NCBI RefSeq assembly: GCF_963682185.1
Contig: NZ_OY821667.1
Location: 5,283,501 to 5,347,500 of the forward strand
Length of the DNA: 64,000 bases
From: an uncultured Cohaesibacter sp.
GTDB lineage: Bacteria; Pseudomonadota; Alphaproteobacteria; Rhizobiales; Cohaesibacteraceae
Direction of reading: 5' to 3'
Each line of letters starts with the position of its first letter. Position 1 is the first letter of the stretch. Positions 46,023-56,235 of the stretch are shown one piece after another. Under the pieces are notes generated by a model, which was given only the letters and a program-made list of their open reading frames with translations, made no database searches and was not told the origin of the DNA. A program made the translations under genes and the position numbers.

Positions 46023-46991
46023 ATGATGAAACTTATTTCAAAGGCAATTGTCGCTGGTGCCATGGCGCTTGCGTTGCAAGCCGCACCTGCTTCAGCCCAG
46101 TCCATTGAATGGACCACCGGTCAGCTTGGTGGTGGTTGGTATGGCATGGGTGGCGGTTTGGCGACCCTTATCATGGAAAAAACAGACCTGGACATCAAAG
46201 TGGTTCCTGGCGGCGGCAAAGACAACCCCATGAAAATTCAGGCTGGCCTCAGCCAGATCGGAATGGGACTGGACTTTCTTTCCTTCGCCGCAGTGAATGG
46301 TAAAGATCCCTACACCAGCAAGAATGACAAGGTCATGGCTCTCGGGCAGGGCTGGTCTGATAATCCATTCCATTTCCTGCGCGCAAAAGAGGGTACAAAA
46401 GACTTTAAGGAAGCGATTACCGGAGAGGGTCTGCGCATTGGTGTCAACAAGACCGGCTCTTCAGACGAACTGACCTTTGTTCGAGTCATGGAGCACTATG
46501 GCACCTCCTATGATGAAATTCGCGCAAAGGGAGGCAAGATCATTCAGGGCAACCCGAGCGATCTGGTCAACGCTTTCAAGGACGGGCAGATCGACTATAT
46601 CTTCCTGGCTCTTGGACTTCCAGGCGCAGCATTTGTTGAAGTCAGCCAGTCACGTCGCGATGCAGAGTTGGTCTCTATTCCTGCTGACGTAATCGACTAT
46701 CTGAATACGACCTACGGATATGCAAAAGGCTCCATCGCAGCAAATACCTATGACGCATCCATTCAGAGCGGGGAAGTTGCAGCTCCTGTCATGGGAACGA
46801 TGATTATTGTTTCTTCTGAACTTAGCGATGATACGGTCTACACAATGACAAAGGCTCTGCTCGAAAATCAGGACCGTTTCGGTTCCATCCATGCGAGTCT
46901 TGCGAATTTCGATCCGAAAACCGCTTGGCAGACCTCCATTCCAATGCATCCTGGCGCTCTGAAGGCGTATGAGGAACTGGGATACAAATAA
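46023..46991 (+). CDS. TAXI-family TRAP transporter solute-binding protein
   Basis: The 322-residue periplasmic receptor starts at ATG 46023, with the signal peptide AIVAGAMALALQAAPASAQS. The mature protein has the TAXI-family features WTTGQLGGGWYGMGGGLATL and VVPGGGKDNPMKIQAG. The longer open frame upstream lacks a better start. TAXI receptors bind carboxylates and amino acids such as glutamate, but the ligand here is unknown. The matching fused permease follows after 111 bases, separated by a strong stem-loop. Confidence 0.93.
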   Translation: MMKLISKAIVAGAMALALQAAPASAQSIEWTTGQLGGGWYGMGGGLATLIMEKTDLDIKVVPGGGKDNPMKIQAGLSQIGMGLDFLSFAAVNGKDPYTSKNDKVMALGQGWSDNPFHFLRAKEGTKDFKEAITGEGLRIGVNKTGSSDELTFVRVMEHYGTSYDEIRAKGGKIIQGNPSDLVNAFKDGQIDYIFLALGLPGAAFVEVSQSRRDAELVSIPADVIDYLNTTYGYAKGSIAANTYDASIQSGEVAAPVMGTMIIVSSELSDDTVYTMTKALLENQDRFGSIHASLANFDPKTAWQTSIPMHPGALKAYEELGYK

Positions 46992-47010
46992 GTCCTTCCA
47001 CAAGACGATC

Positions 47011-47047
47011 GATATGCGACGTATTCTTGCTGAACGCGTCGCATATC
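47011..47047 (+). other. Intercistronic stem-loop between receptor and permease genes
   Basis: GATATGCGACG (47011-47021) pairs perfectly with CGTCGCATATC (47037-47047) around a 15-base loop. There is no T-run after it. Its position suits differential expression of an abundant binding protein relative to its permease. Confidence 0.7.
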
Positions 47048-47102
47048 CACGCCGAATACAGCGACCGATCCAAGGTTGCTTAGAAAATTCCAGGGTGTAG
47101 TC

Positions 47103-49025
47103 ATGCGTGACATTAAGGGGCCCGTGGGGGCCGGGATCAATCTATGGGCTGTATTCGCTACGGCGCTGCACATTTATTATGCCATCGTTGGCTGGCCAGA
47201 GCCTCTCACTCTGAGAGCGCTCCACTTTACTCTCTTTCTGCCTCTCGTTTTTTTGCTGTTTCCCGCACGGTCAAAAGGAACAGGTGAAGCATCTTCCACG
47301 TCTGGCAACAAGTTGCCCTCCGTCTTGGACTGGGTGCTGGCAGCGCTCAGCTTGCTGCCAAGCCTTTATATGTATTTCAATGCCACCACCATCTACAATC
47401 GGTCAGAGTATCTCACCCCTCTGACTGATGCTCAGCGCTATCTGGGCATACTCGCAATCATTCTGGTTCTGGAAGGGGTTCGTCGTGCGCTGACACCCGT
47501 TTTGGCTGGTCTTGTGATGGCTGTTATTCTCTACATGTTTACAGCGCATATGCTGCCGGGGCTTTGGCATTACCGTGCCATGAGTCTGGATCATGTTGTT
47601 GAGAGCATGATGCTGATCAACGGGCGGGGCATTTATGGTCCTTTGATGGGCATTTCCGCGACCTTGGTAACCGTGTTCATCACATTCGGTGCCTTTGTCA
47701 GAGCCAGCGGGGCAGGGGATCTATTCTCTCGCATCGGAGAGGCCGCCGCAGGTAAATATTCTGGTGGCCCTGCGAAGGTGGCCGTGATCAGTTCGGGATT
47801 GTTCGGCACGATGAGTGGGTCTGCTGTATCAAACGTTGCCTCAACCGGCGTGGTAACGATCCCCTTGATGAAAAGGCTCGGCTATAGAGCAGCCTTTGCT
47901 GGAGGTGTTGAAACAGCGGCCAGCGTCGGTGGTGCCATTATGCCTCCGGTCATGGGGGCCGCATCCTTCCTGATGGCCGAGATCACTGGTATTCCATACA
48001 AAACAATCATCATTGCCGCATCCCTGGGAGCTGTTCTCTACTATGTGACAATGTTGATTATCGTGCATCTTGAAGCCAAGCGCTTAAGGTTGACGGGGAT
48101 GCCTGAAGATCAGGTGCCCTGCTGGAAAGATGTCATGAAAGACATCCATCTGCTGCTTCCTCTTGTGCTGCTGTTCTCCTTGCTGATGATCGGTTTCTCT
48201 CCATCCTATTCAGCCATATGGGCCATCGGAGCTGCCGTGTTGGTGACATGGGTGCGGCCAAAAACAGCCATTGGACCCAAGCAGATTTTTATGGCTCTGT
48301 CCGAGGCTGGTTCTCTCATCGCCATCGTTGCCTTGGCCGTTGCTGCCGCGGGCATGATCGTGGCCGGTCTGACGACCACAGGGCTGGTGATCGCAATCGG
48401 CAACATCATCAATGGCGTTGCCGGTGGAGAACTCTGGATCGCAGCCGTGATGGTGGCTATCGTCAGCATTTTCCTTGGCATGGGTGTTCCCACTACGCCT
48501 GCCTATTTGATTGTTTCGGTCATCGGGGCACCAATCCTGATCCAGCTAGGTGCACCAACGCTTGGCTCGCATCTCTTTGTTTTTTACTTCGCCATTCTGG
48601 CCGATGCGACGCCCCCGGTTTCTGTTGCCGCCTATACGGCAGCTGTTATCGCCAATGCCAATGCACTTCAAACCGGCTTCAATGCGTGGAAGCTGTCTAT
48701 TGGAGGGCTGATTGTTGCCTTCAGCTTTGTCTTCACACCCGCCATCATGTGGGTTGGCCCTGTCACTGATACCCTGATGATCCTATTCGTCAATCTGGTT
48801 GCCGTGACATGTATCAGTGCTGCAAGCGTTGGGTATTTGACGCGACCGCTCGGTCTGTTGATCCGCCTTTTACTATTGGTGCTCGGAATCAGTCTGGCAT
48901 TCAGCTATGCAATAGACCTCGACCTCCGCGCGATAGCAGCCGTCCTGATCTCCTTGGGAATTACTCTCGATGCCGTCTTTAGTGCCAAGACTTCTGTTAA
49001 GGCCAACCAGACAGCTACAAAATAA
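47103..49025 (+). CDS. TRAP transporter fused permease (4TM/12TM)
   Basis: The 640-residue integral membrane protein combines the small DctQ-like and large DctM-like subunits in one chain, as is usual for TAXI systems. It is strongly hydrophobic throughout, with family signatures GLFGTMSGSAVSNVASTG, GGAIMPPVMGAASFLMAEI and FLGMGVPTTPAYLIV. I chose ATG 47103, after AGGGTG; a TTG at 47076 would add nine residues. It ends 16 bases before the enolase-superfamily gene. Confidence 0.93.
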   Translation: MRDIKGPVGAGINLWAVFATALHIYYAIVGWPEPLTLRALHFTLFLPLVFLLFPARSKGTGEASSTSGNKLPSVLDWVLAALSLLPSLYMYFNATTIYNRSEYLTPLTDAQRYLGILAIILVLEGVRRALTPVLAGLVMAVILYMFTAHMLPGLWHYRAMSLDHVVESMMLINGRGIYGPLMGISATLVTVFITFGAFVRASGAGDLFSRIGEAAAGKYSGGPAKVAVISSGLFGTMSGSAVSNVASTGVVTIPLMKRLGYRAAFAGGVETAASVGGAIMPPVMGAASFLMAEITGIPYKTIIIAASLGAVLYYVTMLIIVHLEAKRLRLTGMPEDQVPCWKDVMKDIHLLLPLVLLFSLLMIGFSPSYSAIWAIGAAVLVTWVRPKTAIGPKQIFMALSEAGSLIAIVALAVAAAGMIVAGLTTTGLVIAIGNIINGVAGGELWIAAVMVAIVSIFLGMGVPTTPAYLIVSVIGAPILIQLGAPTLGSHLFVFYFAILADATPPVSVAAYTAAVIANANALQTGFNAWKLSIGGLIVAFSFVFTPAIMWVGPVTDTLMILFVNLVAVTCISAASVGYLTRPLGLLIRLLLLVLGISLAFSYAIDLDLRAIAAVLISLGITLDAVFSAKTSVKANQTATK

Positions 49026-49041
49026 GAAACGAACCTCAAAA

Positions 49042-50178
49042 ATGTCAGTAAGTGAAATCCATGCAACGTCAATGACCCTCTGGCTTGTAGAAAACAAGAT
49101 CGCGATGAAGCGGTCTCAGGGCGTAGGGTCGATAGCCAATACGATCAAACGGATCATCATCCGCATTGACACTGACAGTGGCATTTCCGGCTATGGAGAA
49201 GCCGCTCCTTGGGCGGTCTTTTCTGGCACCACAGAAGCCGGAGTTGCCGTATTGGCAAACTATTTCTGGCCGGAGGTCAAAGGGCAGAAGGTTGCCGACA
49301 TTCCGAAGATCATGAAAGCCTGTGATCGCGCAGCCGTTGGTCATCCTGAAGCCAAGGCGGCCATAGAAATGGCACTCTATGATATTGTTGGAAAAGCTTC
49401 CGATTTGCCAATCTATCAGCTGCTCGGCGGCAAGGTAAAAGACAAGATACCCTTCAGCTTCTCCATCGCCAATCCGGATCTCGAAGCCGATCTCGAACTG
49501 ACATCACGGATGTATGAAGAAGGATCCCGCATTTTCAAGATCAAGACCGGCTTTGTTGAAGATCATGATGAAGACGTGCGCCGCGTTGCACGCATTCGCG
49601 AGCATTTGCCTGACGATACGGATCTAAGAATTGACTATAATCAGGGCCTTCCAGCGTTTGGGGCCTTGCAAAAGCTCAAGCAGATGGAGGAATTCCGCCC
49701 AACTTTTCTTGAGCAGCCGGTCAAAGCCCATCTTTGGGATGTGATGGCAGATCTGACAGCCAATCTGGTGACCCCTATTCTTGCCGATGAAAGCGTCTTC
49801 AATGCCGCCTCGGCTTCCGATGCGGTTCAGCGCAAGATCGCCAAGGCCTTCAGCATCAAGATCATGAAAGCGGGCGGACTGGCCAATGGCCGGGCCATCG
49901 CATCGATCGCGGAGCAGGCAGGCATTCCTTGCTATGGCGGCACCCTTTTTGAAGGGGCGATCGCGCTCAACGCCGCGGCTCATTTTATCGTCGCAACGGA
50001 GAATATGTCATTGGGATGTGAGTTCTACATGCCGCGCTATGTCATGTCTCCTGATGAATTGGAGGCATCGGTGGATATCAGAGATGGCTATGTTTATCCG
50101 CCAGAAGGCCCGGGGCTTGGTCTGACTATCGATGAAGATGCAATCAATCGCACAAGTATCGAAACCCTGAAGCTTTAG
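49042..50178 (+). CDS. Mandelate racemase / muconate lactonizing-type enolase-superfamily enzyme
   Basis: The 378-residue protein has the N-terminal capping domain and the modified TIM barrel. Predicted active-site residues are Lys166 and Lys168 in FKIKTG, metal ligands Asp198 (IDYNQG), Glu224 (LEQPV) and Asp249 (ADES), and Lys273 (IKIMKAGG). The lysine-lysine arrangement is that of the MLE subgroup: muconate cycloisomerase, dipeptide epimerase, N-succinylamino-acid racemase and similar. The true start is at 49042; the open frame runs further upstream inside the permease gene. The reaction is unknown, but racemisation of an amino acid derivative would fit the neighbouring DadA-like enzyme. 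Confidence 0.9.
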   Translation: MSVSEIHATSMTLWLVENKIAMKRSQGVGSIANTIKRIIIRIDTDSGISGYGEAAPWAVFSGTTEAGVAVLANYFWPEVKGQKVADIPKIMKACDRAAVGHPEAKAAIEMALYDIVGKASDLPIYQLLGGKVKDKIPFSFSIANPDLEADLELTSRMYEEGSRIFKIKTGFVEDHDEDVRRVARIREHLPDDTDLRIDYNQGLPAFGALQKLKQMEEFRPTFLEQPVKAHLWDVMADLTANLVTPILADESVFNAASASDAVQRKIAKAFSIKIMKAGGLANGRAIASIAEQAGIPCYGGTLFEGAIALNAAAHFIVATENMSLGCEFYMPRYVMSPDELEASVDIRDGYVYPPEGPGLGLTIDEDAINRTSIETLKL

Positions 50179-50206
50179 GTTCGATATCTTCAGATCACGC
50201 AACAAC

Positions 50207-50258
50207 AATGCGGCAGTGTCTTCCTGATCGTTATAAAAACGGGGAGATATGCCGCATT
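50207..50258. repeat. 9-bp perfect inverted repeat between the enolase-type and SDR genes
   Basis: AATGCGGCA (50207-50215) and TGCCGCATT (50250-50258) are separated by 34 bases. It could be a bipartite operator or a long-loop RNA structure. Confidence 0.5.
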
Positions 50259-50292
50259 AGCTTATAACGGCTTCATTTAAAGTGAGGGTGAA

Positions 50293-51075
50293 ATGGATTT
50301 GGGAATCAAGGGGCGCAAAGCGCTTTTAACCGGAGCAAGTCGCGGCATCGGACGCGCTTGCGCATTTGCACTTGCCCAAGAGGGCGTAGATCTCACCATA
50401 TGTGCTCGTGACCCTGACAAATTGGAAGAAACAGCGACAGAAATTAGAATGACGGCCGAAGATATTAAGGTTCACTGCGTTGCTGCCGATGTTACAACCG
50501 AGAAAGGGCGGGGGGATATCATTAGTGCCTGTCCAAACCCTGATATTCTGCTTAACAATGCCGGAGGCATGCTGCCAGGAGACTTCCGCGAGTGGAACCG
50601 CGAAACCTGGATTGAAGCCGTTGATCTCATGATGCTGCCTCCCATAATGCTAATGCGAGCACTGGTCGATGGCATGATGGAACGCAAATGGGGGCGTATC
50701 GTCAACATCGTGTCGCGCAGTGTGAAAATTCCACAACCCGAGTTGGGACTATCCAACGGAGCTCGCTCAGGTCTGGTCGGTTTTACAGCTGGCCTTGCGC
50801 GCCAAACCGTCGGGCAGGGGGTGACGATCAATAATCTGCTCCCGGGGACCATCGATACTGAAGCACAAAGAGACCACATCAAGGGATTGCTATCACCGGG
50901 CGGGCCATCTTACGATGAGCTACGCGCCCAGAGGATGGCGGGAAATCCGGCAAAGCGCTTCGGCCAGCCTGAAGAAGTCGGTGCCTACTTTGCATTTCTC
51001 TGTTCTGAAAAGGCCAGTTTCATCACGGGCCAAAATCTACTCATAGACGGTGGCAGCTATCCCGGCACCTATTGA
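50293..51075 (+). CDS. Short-chain dehydrogenase/reductase-like protein lacking the Tyr-Lys pair
   Basis: The 260-residue protein has the SDR cofactor motif TGASRGIGRACAFALA, LLNNAGG and a normal C-terminal end (FITGQNLLIDGGSYPGTY). The active-site serine region VNIVSRS is present. Where YxxxK is expected, the sequence is LSNGARSGL, so Ser154 and Arg158 replace the catalytic tyrosine and lysine. Related SDRs with SN-x-AR at this place are known, usually annotated as FabG-like, but their chemistry is not established. GAGGGTGAA precedes the ATG. It lies 114 bases after the enolase-type gene and ends the catabolic block. Confidence 0.88.
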   Translation: MDLGIKGRKALLTGASRGIGRACAFALAQEGVDLTICARDPDKLEETATEIRMTAEDIKVHCVAADVTTEKGRGDIISACPNPDILLNNAGGMLPGDFREWNRETWIEAVDLMMLPPIMLMRALVDGMMERKWGRIVNIVSRSVKIPQPELGLSNGARSGLVGFTAGLARQTVGQGVTINNLLPGTIDTEAQRDHIKGLLSPGGPSYDELRAQRMAGNPAKRFGQPEEVGAYFAFLCSEKASFITGQNLLIDGGSYPGTY

Positions 51076-51201
51076 GCCAGCCTGCGACACTCATGTCTGT
51101 TTTGGAGTCATATCGGCGCAAAAAGCTCTTGTTCCGCATTTTCGGTAGCTTTCAAGCCGATAGAATGCGGCTCTGTTTCCGGTAAAGAAGCAGAAGAATG
51201 C

Positions 51202-51227
51202 TGAATGTCACCGCGAAGTGACATTCA
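51202..51227 (-). terminator. Perfect hairpin between convergent SDR and ABC ATPase genes
   Basis: TGAATGTCAC and GTGACATTCA form a 10-bp perfect stem with a 6-base loop. The minus-strand 3' side is pyrimidine-rich (GCATTCTTCTGCTTCTTT). It probably ends the sugar transporter operon, 70 bases past its stop, and perhaps also the plus-strand operon. Confidence 0.6.
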
Positions 51228-51297
51228 ACATTTATCGAGGCTGTATCTCTCTATGAGATGTTCAAGAGCAGAACAGCCTGCTGTTCGGGTAAAGTCT

Positions 51298-52398
51298 TTA
51301 TACTTCGATTGCCCTTTGTGTATTGCTATCGAAATAGCGGGCCCGGGACATGTCAGCGTAAAGCTTCAACGCGTCGCCCGGATTGACATGGACATGGGGC
51401 GGAATGCGGGCGCTGGCAGACGCTTCACCGATATTGAAATAGATGATTGTCTCGATTCCGAGCGGCTCGACTTCCTCAATCACGACATCGAAAGGCACCA
51501 TAGCCTCGTCTTCCGGCGAAATGCTAATAGCCTCAGGTCTTATGCCAAAGATAATCGACTTATCCTTGGCCGCGGCCCAAACGGACTTGCCACCTTCACT
51601 CGCCATTGGCAGGCTTGAACCATTTTCGAGCGAAATACTCGGAGCCTCGGCACTACCAACCAGTTGCGCCGGCAATAGATTCATCGGCGGCGAGCCAATA
51701 AAACCGGCAACAAAGGTTGATTTGGGGTTTTCATAAAGCTCAAGTGGCGCGCCGACCTGTTCGATATATCCACCATTCATAACGACGACCCGATCAGCCA
51801 TCGTCATGGCCTCAGTCTGGTCATGTGTCACATAGATGGTGGTGGTTGGAATGATCCTATGTAGGCGTTTGATCTCGGAACGCATCTGCACACGCAGCTT
51901 TGCATCAAGGTTGGATAGTGGCTCATCGAAAAGGAAAACATGAGGATTGCGAACGATAGCGCGCCCCATTGCCACTCTCTGACGCTGCCCACCTGAAAGC
52001 TGAGAGGGGCGGCGTTCCAGAAGGTCCGTGATACGCAACACCTCTGCAGCCTCATTGACCTTGGCCCGCACCTCAGGTGCTTTTGCTCGGCGCTGCTCAA
52101 GGCAGAAGGCCATATTTTCACGCACTGTCATGTGGGGATAGAGGGCATAGTTCTGGAACACCATCGCTATGTCACGTTTGCCTGGTGGAACCTTGTTTAT
52201 GACGCGGTCACCAATGCGGATTTTACCACCAGAAATATGCTCAAGACCGGCAATCATTCGCAGCGTGGTGGACTTGCCGCAACCTGAAGGGCCGACAAAG
52301 ACGACAAATTCTTTATCAGCGACATCCAGATTGATGCCGTGCAACACGCGGGATGTGCCATAGACCTTAACCAGATTTTCGATCTGCAACTGTGACAT
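51298..52398 (-). CDS. Carbohydrate ABC transporter ATP-binding protein (UgpC/MsmX type)
   Basis: The 366-residue ATPase has Walker [10 protein letters not shown], signature LSGGQRQR, the H-loop [19 protein letters not shown] and a C-terminal TOBE domain. It energises the MalF/MalG-type permeases of the same operon. AGGAGG lies eight bases before the ATG and inside the end of the upstream GH127 gene, whose stop is two bases away, so translation is likely coupled. It is the last gene of the operon. Confidence 0.95.
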   Translation of the reverse strand: MSQLQIENLVKVYGTSRVLHGINLDVADKEFVVFVGPSGCGKSTTLRMIAGLEHISGGKIRIGDRVINKVPPGKRDIAMVFQNYALYPHMTVRENMAFCLEQRRAKAPEVRAKVNEAAEVLRITDLLERRPSQLSGGQRQRVAMGRAIVRNPHVFLFDEPLSNLDAKLRVQMRSEIKRLHRIIPTTTIYVTHDQTEAMTMADRVVVMNGGYIEQVGAPLELYENPKSTFVAGFIGSPPMNLLPAQLVGSAEAPSISLENGSSLPMASEGGKSVWAAAKDKSIIFGIRPEAISISPEDEAMVPFDVVIEEVEPLGIETIIYFNIGEASASARIPPHVHVNPGDALKLYADMSRARYFDSNTQRAIEV

Positions 52399-52400
52399 GA

Positions 52401-54332
52401 TCAGTCCTCCTGCAGCCAGACAAGCATGGCACCTGCCTCGCGGTTTGCCCAGAGATGATAGGGAACCGCTTTGATTTTCATTTCACTTAAGGTCGGCTTC
52501 TCTGTGCTATAAAGCTGATCTTTCTTCTCATTCACGTCGGCCACTTGCGCCATAGCGGTGATAACAGTGGCGCCGCCAAGCAGGCTATCATCAAACTCGC
52601 TATCGAATTTGGCATCTTCACAGAGGCGCAGTCTCTGGGGCGGAACTCCGATATCCGTTTCCTCAACACAATAAACCACCGGACCACGTTTAAGCGCCAC
52701 GCGCCCGAAATCTTCCGAAACGCTGGGGTGGGAATAGATCCTGGTTACAGACATCGGCAGGTGAAGGCGTATCTGGTCACACTTTTGCCATTGACGGCGC
52801 AACAGTGCGTAACCTTTCACCATCAATGGTTCGAGGTCTATCGTTTCACCATTGACCGAAAGGGTCGCGCCCTCGCACCAGCCCGGAATGCGAAGAGCAA
52901 GAGTGAAGACATGATCCGCTGAGGGAGTGATGTCGAGCCGAATATCACCATCCCATGGATAGGCGGTGTCTTGCTTGATTGTCACCGTGTCGTCACCCAG
53001 CGCCAGTTCTGCTTCGCTAGCCGCATAGAGGTGAACCGCCAGCGTATCGGCCCGGCTGGAATAGATATAACTCCCCATGGAAGCAATAAAGCGTGCGATG
53101 TTGGTCGGGCAGCAGGGGCAATTATGCCATTTCCAACGGCGATGCTGACCATGGCTTTCAAGCACATTTTCATAGAAATAATGCTCGCCATCTCGCGCGA
53201 TCCCCGAAAGCGCGCCGTTATAGGCGACCAGTTCGAGGATGTCTGTATATTTCGAATTGAGATCCATCTGTGCCATGCGGTGAACCCAGAACCCCAGCGC
53301 AATCGCGGCGCAGGTTTCCGCATAGGCCGTTTCATTGGGCAAATCGAAGTCCCGAGTAAAACCCTCATTATCACCTGAAGAACCGATCCCTCCGGTCACA
53401 TAAAGCAGCTTGGATGTCATATGCTCAAACAAGGCCTCAAGCGAAGTCCAGAGGCTTTTATCGGCTGTTTCAAAGGCGAGATCTGCCATTGCGCAAAACA
53501 GATAGGTGGCGCGAACTGCATGCCCCTCTACTTCTGTCTGCTCTCGCACCGGTTTGTGTGCCTGGGAATAGGCATAGGTGTGAAAGACATAATCGTCAGG
53601 GTCCTCGCCACGCTTACGGGCTTCCTCGTCAAAGTAGCTTGGCTGCTGACCACGTTCATCGACAAAATACTTTGATAGTTTCAAATGACGCTCGTCACCG
53701 GTTAGCCGGTAAAGCTTGATAAGCGCCAACTCGATCTCTTCATGCGCATCATAGCCTCGCAGTTTTCCCTCTTCGTTGCCGAAGGTGTCGATGATGTGAT
53801 CAACCACCTTGAGCATGATATCGAGAAATTGCTTTTTACCTGTAGCATCGAAGTAGGCAACAGCACCTTCAAGCAGATGCCCCATCGAATACATTTCGTG
53901 CAAATCCCTAAGGTTGGTCCACCGCTTTTCCGGCTCTCGCCGAACGAACCATGAATTGAGGTAGCCATCTGGCATCTGGCCTTCGGCCAGTTTCTCGACA
54001 ACAGCATCAATCTTGGTTTCTATGTCTGCATTACGCTTATATTTGAGCATATAGCTGGCAGCTTCGATCCATTTGCCGAAATCGCTGTCAAAGAAGTGCT
54101 GCATCGACAAGCCGGAGGGTTGGATGGGGCGCGCAAGGGGGCCTGGCGGGCTCTTGAAATCCAGAACTTCTAGGAATTTCTCTTCCTCAAGTCGCATATA
54201 CTGGGTTGGTACAGTGACATCGCGCACCGTATCTTGCCAGCTTTGCCAGAAGCCACCCTTGAAATGCACCTTGGCGTGGTCTGCGGGGACGAAACGCTCG
54301 GATGGAAGGGTAAAGGTTGTGTGTTTAGTCAT
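52401..54332 (-). CDS. Glycoside hydrolase family 127 (beta-L-arabinofuranosidase-like)
   Basis: The 643-residue protein matches GH127 (formerly DUF1680) in length and motifs. The catalytic cysteine glycosidase site, known from Bifidobacterium HypBA1, uses a Glu-x-Cys plus a Cys-Cys pair around zinc. Here these are Glu339 and Cys341 (AETCAAIA) and Cys407 with Cys408 (CPCCPTN). No signal peptide is visible, so it should act in the cytoplasm on an imported oligosaccharide. It lies within the transporter operon, 18 bases after the MalG-type permease. The most likely substrate is a beta-L-arabinofuranoside; other family members act on related sugars. Confidence 0.92.
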   Translation of the reverse strand: MTKHTTFTLPSERFVPADHAKVHFKGGFWQSWQDTVRDVTVPTQYMRLEEEKFLEVLDFKSPPGPLARPIQPSGLSMQHFFDSDFGKWIEAASYMLKYKRNADIETKIDAVVEKLAEGQMPDGYLNSWFVRREPEKRWTNLRDLHEMYSMGHLLEGAVAYFDATGKKQFLDIMLKVVDHIIDTFGNEEGKLRGYDAHEEIELALIKLYRLTGDERHLKLSKYFVDERGQQPSYFDEEARKRGEDPDDYVFHTYAYSQAHKPVREQTEVEGHAVRATYLFCAMADLAFETADKSLWTSLEALFEHMTSKLLYVTGGIGSSGDNEGFTRDFDLPNETAYAETCAAIALGFWVHRMAQMDLNSKYTDILELVAYNGALSGIARDGEHYFYENVLESHGQHRRWKWHNCPCCPTNIARFIASMGSYIYSSRADTLAVHLYAASEAELALGDDTVTIKQDTAYPWDGDIRLDITPSADHVFTLALRIPGWCEGATLSVNGETIDLEPLMVKGYALLRRQWQKCDQIRLHLPMSVTRIYSHPSVSEDFGRVALKRGPVVYCVEETDIGVPPQRLRLCEDAKFDSEFDDSLLGGATVITAMAQVADVNEKKDQLYSTEKPTLSEMKIKAVPYHLWANREAGAMLVWLQED

Positions 54333-54350
54333 TGTATGTCCCTGAAATTC

Positions 54351-55244
54351 TTATTTAACGGCACCGGCAACAAGGCCGCGCACATAATAGCGTTGAAGGA
54401 GAAGAAAGAGCGCAATGCACGGCACCATAGTGATGGTGATACCGGCCTGCAGCGCGCCCCAATCAATGATGCCGTAAATGCCGGAGGACACATTCACGAG
54501 CATGACAGGCAGTGAGAACTTCTCTTCCTGAGACAAGAAGATCAGCGCAGCGAGAAATTCGTTCCAGGAATTGAGGAAAGCGAACATCGCCACAGTGGCT
54601 ACGCCGGGTAAAGCCAGCGGAAGTGTGATGCGCCTCATCATGGACCATTGGTTGGCGCCATCGATACGAGCGGATTCAATAAGAGCCTTGGGCACTGCGT
54701 CAAAGGCATTGCGCATCATGAAAATCGAGAAAGGAAGCTGAAAGGTGACATAGATCAGCACCAGTCCGGAAAGAGTGTTGGCCAAATGCAATTTTACGAG
54801 AATGAGAAACAGCGGCGTGAGGATCGACTGGAAAGGGATCATCATGGTCGCCATCGTCAGAATGAAGAGCAGGTTTTGGCCAGGAAAGCGGAACTTCGAA
54901 AAGCCATAGCCTGCGGGCACCGAGATCAGCACCGTAAGAACCACAGTACCAACCGCCAGATAAACCGAGTTGCCCAAAAAGACCGGCCAGCCCGGACCAA
55001 CCCCATTGAGGTTGCGGTAATTGTCGAGCGAGAATGTATGAGGGATAATATTTTGCGGAGATGATAGCGTTTCAGCCGGAAGCTTGAAGGAGTTGGCTAC
55101 CGACCAAACCACCGGCATGAGAAATACCATGGCGAGTGCAAAGCAAATGATGATCCAGATGGCATTTTTGACGATTGTTTCGCTATTGCGTGCATCAGTC
55201 ACGGTGTCGTCGCTTGCGTGATTGGGGAGGGGTAAGGTGGTCAT
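54351..55244 (-). CDS. Carbohydrate ABC transporter permease (MalG/UgpE type)
   Basis: The 297-residue membrane protein has about six transmembrane helices and the EAA-type loop ESARIDGANQWSMMRRITLPL near the middle. I chose ATG 55244, since GGAGGA is six bases upstream; the ATG at 55250 abuts that site. The start is three bases after the stop of the partner permease, indicating coupling. Together they form the channel of the sugar importer. Confidence 0.94.
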   Translation of the reverse strand: MTTLPLPNHASDDTVTDARNSETIVKNAIWIIICFALAMVFLMPVVWSVANSFKLPAETLSSPQNIIPHTFSLDNYRNLNGVGPGWPVFLGNSVYLAVGTVVLTVLISVPAGYGFSKFRFPGQNLLFILTMATMMIPFQSILTPLFLILVKLHLANTLSGLVLIYVTFQLPFSIFMMRNAFDAVPKALIESARIDGANQWSMMRRITLPLALPGVATVAMFAFLNSWNEFLAALIFLSQEEKFSLPVMLVNVSSGIYGIIDWGALQAGITITMVPCIALFLLLQRYYVRGLVAGAVK

Positions 55245-55246
55245 GA

Positions 55247-56170
55247 TCATTCCTCCGGGCGGCTGCGCAACAAAGACAGCTGGATTGCACTGATTGCGAC
55301 AAGGATGACAAGAAGGATAACGGAAAGGGCAGATCCATATCCCAGCCTGTAAGATGAAAAGGAGGCGAGGTAGATATTAAAGACGGCCGAAATCGTCGAG
55401 TTTTGAGGCCCACCCTGGGTGATGACAAAAAACTGGTCAAAAGCGAGCATTGAGGATGTCACGTTGAGGATTAGCGCGAGTAGGATCGAATTGCGCATCA
55501 AGGGTACAATCACGCGGAAAAAACGTGAAAATGGTCCGGCCCCATCGATCCGTGCAGCCTCGATGACATCGTCGGGCACGCCCTGAAGACCGGTTAAAAG
55601 AATAACCATGGTGAAACCAGCCGTTTTCCAGACAACCATTAAAATGATCACGGCAAGCGCTGGCCAGAAACTATCGAGAGGCCGCGGGGCGCCATCAACG
55701 ATGCCGGAGCCAACCAGCAAACGGGCAAAGACACCATTGTCTGGGTTGAGTAGCCACATCCAGAGAGTGGAAGCAGCTCCAAAGCCAATAACCACCGGCA
55801 TGAAATAGATGGTGCGAAAGAAGCCCGCGCTACGCAAGGGACGGTCTACCAGCAGCGCCAGTGGGAACGCGACGACGAACAGCGCGGTCGTTACAAGCAC
55901 GGTGTAGAGCACGGTAAAGCCCAGAGATTCCCAAAGCTGTGCTTCGCCGATGGCCTCGCGGTAATTGTCCAGACCGATGAAACTGGGGCGACCAAGAAGC
56001 GGCCAATAATGCAGACTCATGTAAAGTGTCATGCAAAGAGGCAGCAGGAACAGCACGCCAATGAAGATCATGCTGGGAGTGATGAGCCCAAGACCGAGCC
56101 AATCATGAGGCGGTTTGCTCTCTATGATCTCTTCTTCAAGAGCAGGATCTGAATTAATTGGAGACTTCAT
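55247..56170 (-). CDS. Carbohydrate ABC transporter permease (MalF/UgpA type)
   Basis: The 307-residue membrane protein has about six helices and the EAA loop IEAARIDGAGPFSRFFRVIV. AGGA lies nine bases before the chosen ATG at 56170, which is preferred over a TTG two codons earlier. It follows the binding-protein gene by 121 bases including a stem-loop, and ends two bases before the MalG-type gene start. Confidence 0.94.
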   Translation of the reverse strand: MKSPINSDPALEEEIIESKPPHDWLGLGLITPSMIFIGVLFLLPLCMTLYMSLHYWPLLGRPSFIGLDNYREAIGEAQLWESLGFTVLYTVLVTTALFVVAFPLALLVDRPLRSAGFFRTIYFMPVVIGFGAASTLWMWLLNPDNGVFARLLVGSGIVDGAPRPLDSFWPALAVIILMVVWKTAGFTMVILLTGLQGVPDDVIEAARIDGAGPFSRFFRVIVPLMRNSILLALILNVTSSMLAFDQFFVITQGGPQNSTISAVFNIYLASFSSYRLGYGSALSVILLVILVAISAIQLSLLRSRPEE

Positions 56171-56235
56171 TATCAATATTCCTACCTTTGCGCAGGGTCA
56201 TTTGGCCCAATGCAGCATTGGAGGCAAAGAGGGGG

